Below are positions 39,159 through 46,958 of a stretch of 64,000 nucleotides of DNA, one piece after another (the first letter of the stretch is position 1; each line of letters starts with the position of its first letter). The notes beneath the pieces are model-generated. The model was not told the origin of the DNA and did not search any database. It saw only the letters and a list, made by a program, of their open reading frames with translations. Both the position numbers and the translations under genes were made by a program. Source of the stretch: Paenibacillus bovis (lineage in GTDB: Bacteria; Bacillota; Bacilli; Paenibacillales; Paenibacillaceae); assembly GCF_001421015.2 (NCBI RefSeq), contig NZ_CP013023.1:558001-622000 (forward strand), written 5' to 3'.

Positions 39159-40286
39159 ATGTGTCATTTCATTTCACACAAAAAAGTCACCTGGCTGGAG
39201 CTGTTCTATGATCTGGTCTATGTCGCAGCCGTCTCGATCACCGCGCATGTGCTGGCTCACTCGCATCACGGCACGATTCCGGTCGATGTCATTCTGAAAT
39301 ACATACTGATTTTTGTTCCACTCTGGTGGGCCTGGACAGGCTTCACTGTATACGTTAACCGCTTTGGACAGGACGATAGCGTCCAGCGGATCGCCTACTT
39401 TGTACAGATGGTGTTCGTCATTATGATGGCGGCGAGTATCAATCTGGATTTTGGAGCATATTATCTGTTCTTTATGCTGGGTTATGTCGGGATTCGGCTG
39501 TCTACCGTATTCATGTACATGCGCGGCTGGATGCAGCGGGATGGCGAACCCCGCCGTATCTCCCGCTATCTGGCGATTAGCTTCCTCATCGGGGCACTGA
39601 TCAGCTTCTCCTCCGTACTGGTGCCGGGCGATGGCAAATTCATCGTGCTGTACACCGGTATTGTGGTCGATATCCTGCTGCCGCTGCTGGGGCGCCGCCG
39701 CGTACTGAGCAAGCTGCCGGTCCATCATCCGCATCTGCTCGAACGATACGGACTGGCGACAATCATCCTGCTGGGCGAGCTGATCCTGGTCATAGTTAAT
39801 GGACTGCGTGAAGATCATATTACCGGCGCTACGGTCGTATCTGCGGTGCTGGGATTCATCATTGCGGTATCGGTCTGGTGGCATTACTTTGAATCGTCGG
39901 AGCATATCGCCGGTGAAGACCGCAAAAGCTCCGGGCAGTCTGTCATTTACGGCCATCTGCTGACGTTTATGTCATTGGGGATTGTTGCAAATGTGGTACA
40001 TTACGGATTCCATCATGAGCTGACTCCGCGCAGCTTTGCATGGCTGTCAGTGGCTGGATTTGTAGTGTATGCGATATCATCAGCAATTATTTTCCTGCCG
40101 GGCAAGCATCAGGCGCAGATCGTACGCAGTCTGATCCGCACCGCTGTATTCGTGCTGGTGGCGGTGATCGTTTTACCACTGCTGCCTTCGGTAGAGATGA
40201 TCTATGCTGTACTGGCAATTTGCTTTGCCGGGTATGGTTTGGCAGAAGGGATTGTGCGTAAGCGCGGCAAACAAGCGGGGAATTGA
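39159..40286 (+). CDS. Low temperature requirement protein A (LtrA) family membrane protein
   Basis: About 375 residues. KKVTWLELFYDLVYVAAVSI is the LtrA signature near the N-terminus; about ten membrane segments follow, with HHPHLLERYGLATIILLGEL at mid-length as the second family block. Function not established; named after a Listeria growth phenotype in the cold. The start is uncertain: AAAGG is adjacent to ATG 39159, so initiation four codons later at an ATT (39171), spaced about 9 nt from the site, cannot be excluded. Followed by a DUF418 remnant. Confidence 0.87.
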   Translation: MCHFISHKKVTWLELFYDLVYVAAVSITAHVLAHSHHGTIPVDVILKYILIFVPLWWAWTGFTVYVNRFGQDDSVQRIAYFVQMVFVIMMAASINLDFGAYYLFFMLGYVGIRLSTVFMYMRGWMQRDGEPRRISRYLAISFLIGALISFSSVLVPGDGKFIVLYTGIVVDILLPLLGRRRVLSKLPVHHPHLLERYGLATIILLGELILVIVNGLREDHITGATVVSAVLGFIIAVSVWWHYFESSEHIAGEDRKSSGQSVIYGHLLTFMSLGIVANVVHYGFHHELTPRSFAWLSVAGFVVYAISSAIIFLPGKHQAQIVRSLIRTAVFVLVAVIVLPLLPSVEMIYAVLAICFAGYGLAEGIVRKRGKQAGN

Positions 40287-40428
40287 GATACTCATCTGAA
40301 CCGCTATTTATAATGCAGAATTAAATTAAAACAAAAATGAATACAAAGATACCACACTTAATTTCCTAAACAAAGCATGTCTAACAGAAACAGCATGGAT
40401 AGGTATCGTCTATCCTGCTGTTTCTTGA

Positions 40429-40806
40429 ATTTCTATTGGATTTGCTTTAATCTTTCTGTTTCTTTCTTCATCCAGGTTCTCTTGGTTAGTTCATCCGTTT
40501 GCCTGGATTGGCCGTATGAGCTTAACCAATTACTTACTGCAATCCTTAGTGTTTGGTTCTATTTTTATAGGAGGAAGCATGGCTGCTTTAGGTAAAATTG
40601 CTTTCGTTCCTCCGATCCCGTTTGCAGCGTTACTTCCGATTGGAATTGTATTCTTTATACTTCAAATTGGGGTTAGCAAGCTGTGGCTTAAACACTTCAA
40701 TTATGGTCCTGTTGAATGGCTATGGCGTACCGGGACTTACTGGAAAGTCTCACCGATGCGACGCAAAGAAAGAAAAACAGCTGCTGTACGTCATGCAGAT
40801 GAATAG
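40429..40806 (+). pseudogene. C-terminal remnant of a DUF418 membrane protein
   Basis: The in-frame translation from 40429 to 40806 reads a hydrophobic helix, then LVHPFAWIGRMSLTNYLLQS, the DUF418 hallmark, then VFFILQIGVSKLWLKHFNYG and PVEWLWRTGTYWKVSPMRR, the typical C-terminus. Upstream a TGA interrupts the frame and the expected first 250 residues are missing. The only ATG (40516) has no ribosome binding site. A decayed 5-prime end of a DUF418 gene is the simplest reading. Confidence 0.75.
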
Positions 40807-40903
40807 ATGAATTTCCAAGATGTCACTTAGATTGCTTTCTTTTAAAAAATAACCAAAGTTGCCTATGATCATCCCCTCTAAACATTACTTCATTTTGCAC
40901 GTT

Positions 40904-40938
40904 AAAAGGTCACTTCTTAAAATAAGAAGTGACCTTTT
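40904..40938. terminator. Bidirectional terminator
   Basis: AAAAGGTCACTTCTTA/TAAGAAGTGACCTTTT, a perfect 16-bp stem with a 3-nt loop; it ends the SunI-like gene on the minus strand. Confidence 0.93.
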
Positions 40939-40964
40939 GAATATTACTATATAAATTCAACCTG

Positions 40965-41231
40965 TTAATTGTTCTCAATCGCTGAGTTGATAGTATTCAT
41001 GATCTTCGTATAATTGGTAGTAAAAAGTATGTAGTTATTGGTTTTGGTCTGGATAGCGACTCGATCGGTTGTGCCATACGGTGCACCGATCCGAATAGCA
41101 TTTGTCTCTTTGCCGCCATACGTATCATCCAGAGAGACACTGATAATATCAGCAACAGGAATGACCAGCTTTGTAAGCTGATATCTAATAATAATATCCT
41201 CATCTACCTTCTTGACGTCGATTCCCAACAT
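40965..41231 (-). CDS. SunI/YnzG-family PH-domain protein
   Basis: 88 residues. MLGIDVKKVDEDIIIRYQLT, IPVADIISVSLDDTYGG and RIGAPYGTTDRVAIQTKTN, then YILFTTNYT, match the family of SunI, the sublancin immunity protein (bacterial PH-like domain; B. subtilis YnzG is a homologue without a bacteriocin). No hydrophobic N-terminus is seen here. No sublancin-like peptide, ABC exporter or glycosyltransferase is next to it, so it is an orphan: resistance to a neighbour's toxin, or an unrelated role. Confidence 0.8.
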   Translation of the reverse strand: MLGIDVKKVDEDIIIRYQLTKLVIPVADIISVSLDDTYGGKETNAIRIGAPYGTTDRVAIQTKTNNYILFTTNYTKIMNTINSAIENN

Positions 41232-41327
41232 TGTTCTATTCCTCCTTTAATTTAATTCATAACTTACTTGTGATACCTTATTTAATATACCATTATTACA
41301 TTCCTGAGTTCAGATAAAGAGGTACCC

Positions 41328-41708
41328 ATGAAAAGTCCACTTCGAAATATAACTGTCAATCATCGTGCATTTATGTACTGGTATTCCAGCGGTGCCTGCT
41401 TTACCTTAAACCTGTCGCCCAAAGAGAATAAAAACATCAAAATCACGCTCCTGTTCAAAGCGAATCCACCTGACGAAGATCCACATACCTTTTGGGCATT
41501 TTACGATATTCCAACGCAGCGGGATGGGGTGGATACTACGATCCATCTGGGCAAACCACGACATATTGCAGAGATCCTCTCTTATCTGCTGACCAGTCAT
41601 CAGGAACTCTGGACGCAGACCACACCGCAGATTCTGGATAACGCTTGGGAGATATTAACCGAAATGGGCTACAAGAATCCAACACCTCTTTGGATTGGAG
41701 AATGGTAA
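41328..41708 (+). CDS. Hypothetical protein, 126 residues
   Basis: Has a fair ribosome binding site (AGAGGT, 5 nt from ATG). No signal peptide or membrane segment. The protein starts MKSPLRNITVNHRAFMYWYS, contains PHTFWAFYDIPTQRDGVDTT and ends with the aromatic WIGEW. No family recognised. It is between a SunI-like gene and another small unknown, a layout reminiscent of immunity/accessory islands. A real gene is likely from codon use and the site, but function is open. Confidence 0.65.
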   Translation: MKSPLRNITVNHRAFMYWYSSGACFTLNLSPKENKNIKITLLFKANPPDEDPHTFWAFYDIPTQRDGVDTTIHLGKPRHIAEILSYLLTSHQELWTQTTPQILDNAWEILTEMGYKNPTPLWIGEW

Positions 41709-41735
41709 ATGAGCAGCTACTTCAGAAGCCGAAGC

Positions 41736-42023
41736 TTATTTATTGTTCCACCAATAATAAATAATGGTGGCTACCTCACTGCAGTTGTCTTGATTGAAGG
41801 ATTCTTTACTAAAGGACTGAGCAAATACGTTGGTAACCAGATGAATAACTTCAGACAATTCTCTAGTATCCATCAAACCGTACAAAATATCCCATGCTTC
41901 TCCATCAAACTCATCAGCTATTCTTCCTCCATCCGAAAGACCATACGGATCGAATCGACACAATATTTGATTCAATTCCTCATACATCTGCCGAAAAGAA
42001 TACAGAACTTCTACTTTATCCAT
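41736..42023 (-). CDS. Small hypothetical protein, immunity-like
   Basis: 95 residues with a very good site (GGAGGTGATAACAA) before ATG 42023. The block LCRFDPYGLSDGG-RIADEFD resembles the DPxGL...PxDEYD region common in small immunity or DUF1871-type proteins of Bacillota, but this is a resemblance only. Acidic overall, no membrane segments. Confidence 0.6.
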   Translation of the reverse strand: MDKVEVLYSFRQMYEELNQILCRFDPYGLSDGGRIADEFDGEAWDILYGLMDTRELSEVIHLVTNVFAQSFSKESFNQDNCSEVATIIYYWWNNK

Positions 42024-42097
42024 TTGTTATCACCTCCGTGCAAACTTATCATCCCAACTAAATAACCTATGTATATCTTCTCCCGTCACATACGATA

Positions 42098-42679
42098 TCA
42101 ATCTTGAACTTCCTTCCATTCGAGAAACTGTACATATTCATCCTTGGTCATTCCGAACAGGATGCAGTCCTGGTATCGTCCATCGGTATAGAACATCTGC
42201 CGACGTATTCCTTCCTGGATGCAGCCTACCTTGCGCAGCATCGTAGCCGAGGCTATATTGCCTTCCAGTACATAATTATTGAATTTGTTCAGTCTTCTCT
42301 CGAAAAAGGCATACTTCAACAGCAGGTGAATGGCTCTGGTGCCGTATCCTTTACCCCGATGATCCCGATCGACCTGAATGCCAATACTGAATGTTCCATT
42401 ACGTTCGTCGATACTGTTGAGATTCAGGGCTCCTACGTTCTCTCCATCGAGTGATTCCATCGTGAACATCAACCGATTATTTGCAAATCCGGCATATGTC
42501 TCGGTAAATTGCTGCGCTTCTACCATCGTCGGCGGCAGCTCTACCGCGCATTCCAGCAGTCGTCTTGCCGGCGTATCAAAGCGGTTAATATAGTGGTCTT
42601 CCCAATCTTCCGGTGCCAGCGCCCGCAGGCGTATGCGGTCATCCTGCCAATAGTAATTACTGTAATCAATCGTTCTCAA
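42098..42679 (-). CDS. GNAT-family N-acetyltransferase
   Basis: 193 residues from a TTG start at 42679 with GGAGGG 6 nt upstream; the open frame to 42751 would start without a site. RimJ/RimL-type: IRLRALAPEDWEDHYINRFD at the start, acetyl-CoA loop VDRDHRGKGYGTRAIHLLL, ending LRKVGCIQEGIRRQMFYTDG. Transfers acetyl from acetyl-CoA to an amine, of unknown substrate. Confidence 0.9.
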   Translation of the reverse strand: MRTIDYSNYYWQDDRIRLRALAPEDWEDHYINRFDTPARRLLECAVELPPTMVEAQQFTETYAGFANNRLMFTMESLDGENVGALNLNSIDERNGTFSIGIQVDRDHRGKGYGTRAIHLLLKYAFFERRLNKFNNYVLEGNIASATMLRKVGCIQEGIRRQMFYTDGRYQDCILFGMTKDEYVQFLEWKEVQD

Positions 42680-42736
42680 GAAAATCCCTCCCTGACAAGC
42701 AAGTATGTAACCAGATATTTCCTGCCCCCAGTATAC

Positions 42737-42766
42737 AAGAAAGCAGCCCATTTCACTACGGGCTGC
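42737..42766 (-). terminator. Terminator of the merR-type gene
   Basis: GCAGCCC/GGGCTGC (42743-42749 with 42760-42766) followed on the minus strand by TTTCTT. Confidence 0.8.
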
Positions 42767-42808
42767 CTGTTAGGTGTTATGCCGTGAATATAAACACCCT
42801 ATCTACAG

Positions 42809-43300
42809 TTACTTGGTTGCCGCTTTGACAGGGGTGGGAAAATAGTTCATTTGTACGGAGGAGATGAATTTTTCCGATGATTCTGCCGCTTCACGATCTG
42901 CGCATTCTTTGCGCTGCTCTGGCGTGAAGCTCTTTAGATATTTGCCTTCTTCCAGCTTCTGGTCTACAAAATCGGCAACTTTTTGCAATGAAGCAATTTG
43001 TTCCCGGATATGATCCCGATGATTTCTCAAGCGCTCTACTAGCTCCGGATATTCGGCAGGGTCCCTATTGGCAGAGACATGCAGAAAAGGACGCATTTCT
43101 TCCAGCGACATTCCCGTTCTTTTCAGACAGGAGATAAACTGGATCGTCTGTACGTCTTGTTCCCGGTAAATACGGTGTCCATTCTCCTTGCGCTCTGCAC
43201 GAGGCAGCAGCGATATTTTTTCGTAATAACGAATATTGTCCTCGCTGATACCTGTATACTGTGCTGCCTGTCTGATCGTAAATGTAGTCTCGGTCTTCAT
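42809..43300 (-). CDS. MerR-family transcriptional regulator
   Basis: 163 residues. The MerR HTH (FTIRQAAQYTGISEDNIRYY, EKISLLPRAERKENGHR, IQFISCLKRTGMSLEEMRPF) is followed by a coiled-coil helix and a short C-terminus, as in AdhR/YraB-type regulators; no metal-binding Cys set. Divergent from an SDR gene: both promoters have 19-bp spacers with the same TGGAGT/ACTCCA-type operator, the structural mark of MerR activation by DNA untwisting. Confidence 0.93.
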   Translation of the reverse strand: MKTETTFTIRQAAQYTGISEDNIRYYEKISLLPRAERKENGHRIYREQDVQTIQFISCLKRTGMSLEEMRPFLHVSANRDPAEYPELVERLRNHRDHIREQIASLQKVADFVDQKLEEGKYLKSFTPEQRKECADREAAESSEKFISSVQMNYFPTPVKAATK

Positions 43301-43333
43301 GGTATTCCCCTCCCGTATACGCTTTTACTGTGC

Positions 43334-43364
43334 ATTATATATCTTGGAGTCAACTCCAAGTCAA
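43334..43364 (-). promoter_or_regulatory. MerR-type promoter of the merR gene (19-bp spacer)
   Basis: Minus strand: TTGACT (43359-43364), 19-nt spacer containing TTGGAGTTGACTCCAA (near-perfect palindrome), TATAAT (43334-43339). Confidence 0.85.
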
Positions 43365-43403
43365 GCAAGCTCAGTCAAGATCATTCAGATAATTAACCAA
43401 CTC

Positions 43404-43434
43404 TTGACCTGGAGTCGGCTCCAACTTCTACAAT
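43404..43434 (+). promoter_or_regulatory. MerR-type promoter of the SDR gene (19-bp spacer)
   Basis: TTGACC (43404-43409), 19-nt spacer with TTGACCTGGAGTCGGCTCCAA across its edge, TACAAT (43429-43434). Spacer length and palindrome match the merR-side promoter. Confidence 0.88.
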
Positions 43435-43480
43435 AGGCACAATCAGGAATATATCCTATCGCCTAAAGGAGAGAAATCTA

Positions 43481-44332
43481 ATGCCTACACCTTCATACAC
43501 CGCACTGGTCACCGGTGCCAATGCCGGAATCGGACTGGAACTTACCCGCAAATTGCTTGCAGAGGACTGGCAGGTCATTGCTGTGCATCGATCCGGATTC
43601 TCAGCAGATGATCTGACGATCCACCAAGCGATTCAGAGCAGACAGCTGCGCACCTATACGGTCAACAATCTGGCGGATTACGATCAATTGAGACAGGTCC
43701 TGCAGATGATCAAGCATCATGAACAGCAGATCGATGTGCTGTTCAACAATGCGGGTGGGAGCTTTGCAGAACTGGCTTATTCCAAACAGGGTCGTGAAAT
43801 GCATTATGAGCTCATGACTGTAGTTCCGTATATTATACTGATGGAATTAAAAAATCTGCTGCAGAATAGCCGTCTTCATACCGTCATCAATACCTCATCG
43901 GCGGCTGTTAAGTACACCAAAGCGATCAATAACGAGATTTTGGAGCGTCCCAAAACCTTTCGCAAACTGGTTGGTCCTTATGCCACATCCAAGCTGGCTC
44001 TATCGCTATGGACTCAAGCAGCCGCACCCCAGCTAGCCAAGGAAGGCATCCTCATACGCAGCGTTGATCCCGGCAGCAACAATACATTGCGCAAAGAAAA
44101 AAAATCGGGTCTTCCGTGGTTTGTCAGACCATTGATGAAGTTCTTTTTTGCTCCTCCTACTCATGGCGCAGATCAGTTGTATCAAGGGGCTGTAGGAGAA
44201 CATCGCGAAAAATCGGGGATATTCGTATCCAAAGGACAGATGATGGAATTGAAATTTCAGGAGCAGGCACCGGAGATTCTGGAGCGGCTCAACCGGATTT
44301 ATAAACAGGAATTTCTGCAATACTCGCAGTGA
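43481..44332 (+). CDS. SDR-family oxidoreductase
   Basis: 283 residues. Cofactor motif TGANAGIG near the N-terminus, NNAGGS, and YATSKLA with catalytic Tyr-Lys. Long variant close to WW-domain oxidoreductase/protochlorophyllide reductase-like SDRs (PWFVRPLMKFFFAPPTHGAD near the end). Under a MerR-type promoter, so likely induced by an electrophile or aldehyde; substrate unknown. Confidence 0.9.
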   Translation: MPTPSYTALVTGANAGIGLELTRKLLAEDWQVIAVHRSGFSADDLTIHQAIQSRQLRTYTVNNLADYDQLRQVLQMIKHHEQQIDVLFNNAGGSFAELAYSKQGREMHYELMTVVPYIILMELKNLLQNSRLHTVINTSSAAVKYTKAINNEILERPKTFRKLVGPYATSKLALSLWTQAAAPQLAKEGILIRSVDPGSNNTLRKEKKSGLPWFVRPLMKFFFAPPTHGADQLYQGAVGEHREKSGIFVSKGQMMELKFQEQAPEILERLNRIYKQEFLQYSQ

Positions 44333-44428
44333 CATAGGAATCATGCATATGCTCCTGCATGCCTGCTGATAAGCGCAATTTCCCAGCGTTCTTGGACTGC
44401 TGCCATGTATGGCATTCGCGCCACTTAT

Positions 44429-44797
44429 TTATTGGTCATTATTTGCAGCCAGTGGATCAGGTTGGCGATTCTGCGCACCCCATTCGCACAGCTGCTCCAT
44501 CACCGGTAGCAGCGTTTGTCCTTTGGGAGTGAGCGAGTATTCCACCTTGGGCGGAATCTGTGGATATTCTTTGCGTTCGACCAGTCCGTCTGCTTCCAGT
44601 TCTTTGAGTTGTGCGCTCAAAATTTTGTAGGTGATTGCTCCGATCTGTCTGTGCATTTCATTAAAACGTACCGGCTGTCTGGCAGCTAACAGGTACAAAA
44701 TCACCATTTTCCATTTGCCGCCGATGATGGACATCGTGTAGCCAAATGGTGTGTCCTGAATATTCATTTCTGTATCTTTCAAGTCGGATATGCCCAT
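44429..44797 (-). CDS. HxlR-family transcriptional regulator
   Basis: 122 residues, winged helix: TMSIIGGKWKMVILYLLAAR, RFNEMHRQIGAITYKILSAQ and VERKEYPQIPPKVEYSLTPK are the family core. Divergent from a RidA-family gene, with inverted GGATAGTAC/GTACTATCC repeats between them (44815-44847). HxlR proteins often sense aldehydes or redox stress and control the divergent gene. Confidence 0.93.
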   Translation of the reverse strand: MGISDLKDTEMNIQDTPFGYTMSIIGGKWKMVILYLLAARQPVRFNEMHRQIGAITYKILSAQLKELEADGLVERKEYPQIPPKVEYSLTPKGQTLLPVMEQLCEWGAQNRQPDPLAANNDQ

Positions 44798-44814
44798 GTT
44801 TACACTACCCTTTC

Positions 44815-44847
44815 GGATAGTACCTATCGTACTTGTGCGTACTATCC
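44815..44847. promoter_or_regulatory. Inverted repeat between hxlR-type and ridA-type genes
   Basis: GGATAGTAC (44815-44823) and GTACTATCC (44839-44847), with a further GTAC between. HxlR operators are typically GTAC-centred inverted repeats of this kind. Confidence 0.72.
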
Positions 44848-44902
44848 CTTTCGTTTCGTCCAGTTTATACTAGCCTTAATTCAACGTAAAGGGGCTAACA
44901 CA

Positions 44903-45286
44903 ATGACTACGACTCAAGTGTACAATCACGATCTGTGGGATCATGGAATCTCCCAAGGCTATCGCGTCGATAATACCATTCATATCTCCGGCCAATTCTC
45001 GCACAACGCCCAGGGCGAATTTATCGGCGCAGGTGATATTGAAGCACAGGTACATCAGACACTGGAGAATCTGGATCATGTACTCGCCGAATTCGGCGTT
45101 ACCCGGTCCAACCTTGCATATGTGGAGCTGTATCTGACCAACCCCCAGGAGCATGGCGAGATTGCGATCGAATTATTCAAAAAATATGTCGGAGAACATC
45201 GTCCAGCCGGCAGTATGATCGGAGTAACCTATCTGGCTTTCCCGGAGCAGTGGGTCGAGGCCCGGGCAGTGGCGTATGTAGAATAA
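44903..45286 (+). CDS. RidA/YjgF-family protein
   Basis: 127 residues; Rid fold: IHISGQFSHNAQGEFIGAGD, HQTLENLDHVLAEFGVTRSN, VELYLTNPQEH and the C-terminal VTYLAFPEQWVEARAVAYVE. The substrate-binding Arg of canonical RidA is replaced in this subgroup, so enamine/imine deaminase activity is not assured. The start has AAAGGGG 8 nt upstream. Confidence 0.9.
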   Translation: MTTTQVYNHDLWDHGISQGYRVDNTIHISGQFSHNAQGEFIGAGDIEAQVHQTLENLDHVLAEFGVTRSNLAYVELYLTNPQEHGEIAIELFKKYVGEHRPAGSMIGVTYLAFPEQWVEARAVAYVE

Positions 45287-45288
45287 TT

Positions 45289-45331
45289 AAAAAAGAAGGG
45301 ACTTCGTGGAAGCGAAGCTCCTTCTTTTTTT
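45289..45331. terminator. Bidirectional terminator
   Basis: AAAAAAGAAGG/CCTTCTTTTTTT arms with an inner TTCG/CGAA stem; serves the ridA-type gene and the convergent YcaQ-type gene. Confidence 0.92.
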
Positions 45332-45358
45332 GAAATCATATCCGATATTTTGAAGCCA

Positions 45359-46543
45359 CTACTCCATCACAATCGTCTCGCAGCTATGGAATAATGCGAA
45401 TTTCTGGAGGCACTGGTTCAAGGCTGTACGCAGCTCTACCGTTTGCTTCACCTCTTGCTCGTACCAGATATTTTTGACAAGCAGTGTACTCGTTTTACGC
45501 TCTGCGATGATTTCGGCTCGTCCAATGAAATGATCTCCGTATAACAGAGGCAGCACATAATAACCGAATTTCCGTTTGACTGCCGGCATATAAATTTCCC
45601 AGGTGTAATCAAAGCCAAATAATTGGTTAATCAGCTTACGATCCCACATGAGATTATCCAAAGGAGCAATCAGCTCGCAGCGCCATACCGGCTCCGGGTT
45701 AGTCAGAACGGTTTCTATAAGCGGCAGATCCTCTACAAGGCAGTACAATAGATCCTTCATCTGTTCCACAGCGACAGCAGCGATACGCTTTTCCAGTAAT
45801 AACTCGCGAAAAACTTCATTACGCTGTGGCGCTTTTAGCCCCCATATGTTCAGCCAGGCATCCGATGCACGATTCCATAACAGACCTACAGCACCAATAC
45901 GGCGCAGCACTCGCCACTTGTGATGCTCAAGCTCATCTACCAATGGCTCCGGTGCATTCAGCAAATCGGGCTGTATGTACTGGGTAGCGATATCGTAGTA
46001 TTTACGTGTTCCTTTTTTGCGATGGATAATCAGCTCGCCTGTCGAATACATCTGTTCCAGTACCGAGCGAGAGGAGTTATTACCGCTGCTCCAGTGAATC
46101 GCCGATCGCCAAGCAAAATTACCTTCCAATTTCAAATCATCCGAGCTGATTGCGCCGTGATGCTGAATATGTGTCCGCACTTGTTCTGCTAATGCTACCA
46201 TCTCTGGATAACGTTCAGCATGCTGCCGGGCGGCCTGTCTGTATCGTTCAAAGTATGGCCAGTCCTCAACAGGGATAATCGCCAGATTTTTGTCTGGATA
46301 ATCAATCAGGCTTCGATCTTCATACAATACCTCTGCGAGCATATCCTTGGTAAATCTCTTGATTCGCGACTGCAGCACCAATTCGGCATTTTTGCCACAG
46401 ACGTCGATAGGGTCATACTGAATACAGCCGACCTGTCTGGCAAAGTCCAATATACCCTGCTTTTCCTCAAATCTATAGTCGCCCAATAGCCCATGCTTCA
46501 ATAACAGAAATTGCCGGGCCTGACGATTGGTTAACTGGATCAT
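45359..46543 (-). CDS. Winged-helix protein of the YcaQ/AlkX (DNA glycosylase-like) family
   Basis: 394 residues. VGCIQYDPIDVCGKNAELVL near the N-terminus holds the conserved QxDP motif, and VWRCELIAPLDNLMWDRKLI the C-terminal IAPLD-x-L-x-WDR block of the HTH_42 family, whose E. coli member YcaQ and Streptomyces AZL unhook DNA cross-links. ATG 46543 is used (AGGTG about 6 nt upstream; a GTG two codons earlier is possible). DNA repair or antibiotic self-protection is the family-based role. Confidence 0.85.
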   Translation of the reverse strand: MIQLTNRQARQFLLLKHGLLGDYRFEEKQGILDFARQVGCIQYDPIDVCGKNAELVLQSRIKRFTKDMLAEVLYEDRSLIDYPDKNLAIIPVEDWPYFERYRQAARQHAERYPEMVALAEQVRTHIQHHGAISSDDLKLEGNFAWRSAIHWSSGNNSSRSVLEQMYSTGELIIHRKKGTRKYYDIATQYIQPDLLNAPEPLVDELEHHKWRVLRRIGAVGLLWNRASDAWLNIWGLKAPQRNEVFRELLLEKRIAAVAVEQMKDLLYCLVEDLPLIETVLTNPEPVWRCELIAPLDNLMWDRKLINQLFGFDYTWEIYMPAVKRKFGYYVLPLLYGDHFIGRAEIIAERKTSTLLVKNIWYEQEVKQTVELRTALNQCLQKFALFHSCETIVME

Positions 46544-46958
46544 GTTCACACCTGCCTCTGCTTGGAGTATAAAGCGTAGCCTTCAACGAGCCATGATTCG
46601 CGTATATACTGGAGGTATTTCATATGCTGCCTGATGGTATTAGATAAAGCTATTCATTATACTTGGTATTCTGGTTAACTTTTCCATTCCTATTTCTTTT
46701 ATCATACAAAGGATAGGTTCAAAAGAAAAGAAATATATGCAAACAAATGTTCCTGTATTTATTATATTATATATTTTCCATCGCTTGTTCATGTTCTTCC
46801 AAATGGACGAAGATATGTACTCCCAGCTATCCCGAAATCCATATAGCAAAAAGACACTGCGCTATTACTCATCAGTGTCTTTTTGCTGTTTATTCTTTGA
46901 TACTATCGGGTCTTATAGTTCAATCCCGATTTGATTATTTGCATATAGTAGCTATACG
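46544..46958. other. Gap between the YcaQ-type and ABC-F genes
   Basis: About 415 nt. Only the ABC-F terminator (46845-46887) is recognisable. Short open frames on both strands lack start signals. Confidence 0.6.
46845..46887. terminator. Terminator of the ABC-F gene
   Basis: AGCAAAAAGACACTG/CAGTGTCTTTTTGCT with T runs on both strands. Confidence 0.9.

Noticed and set aside
39174..39956. Minus-strand open frame of 260 codons
   Set aside because: Antisense of ltrA; composition like a shadow.
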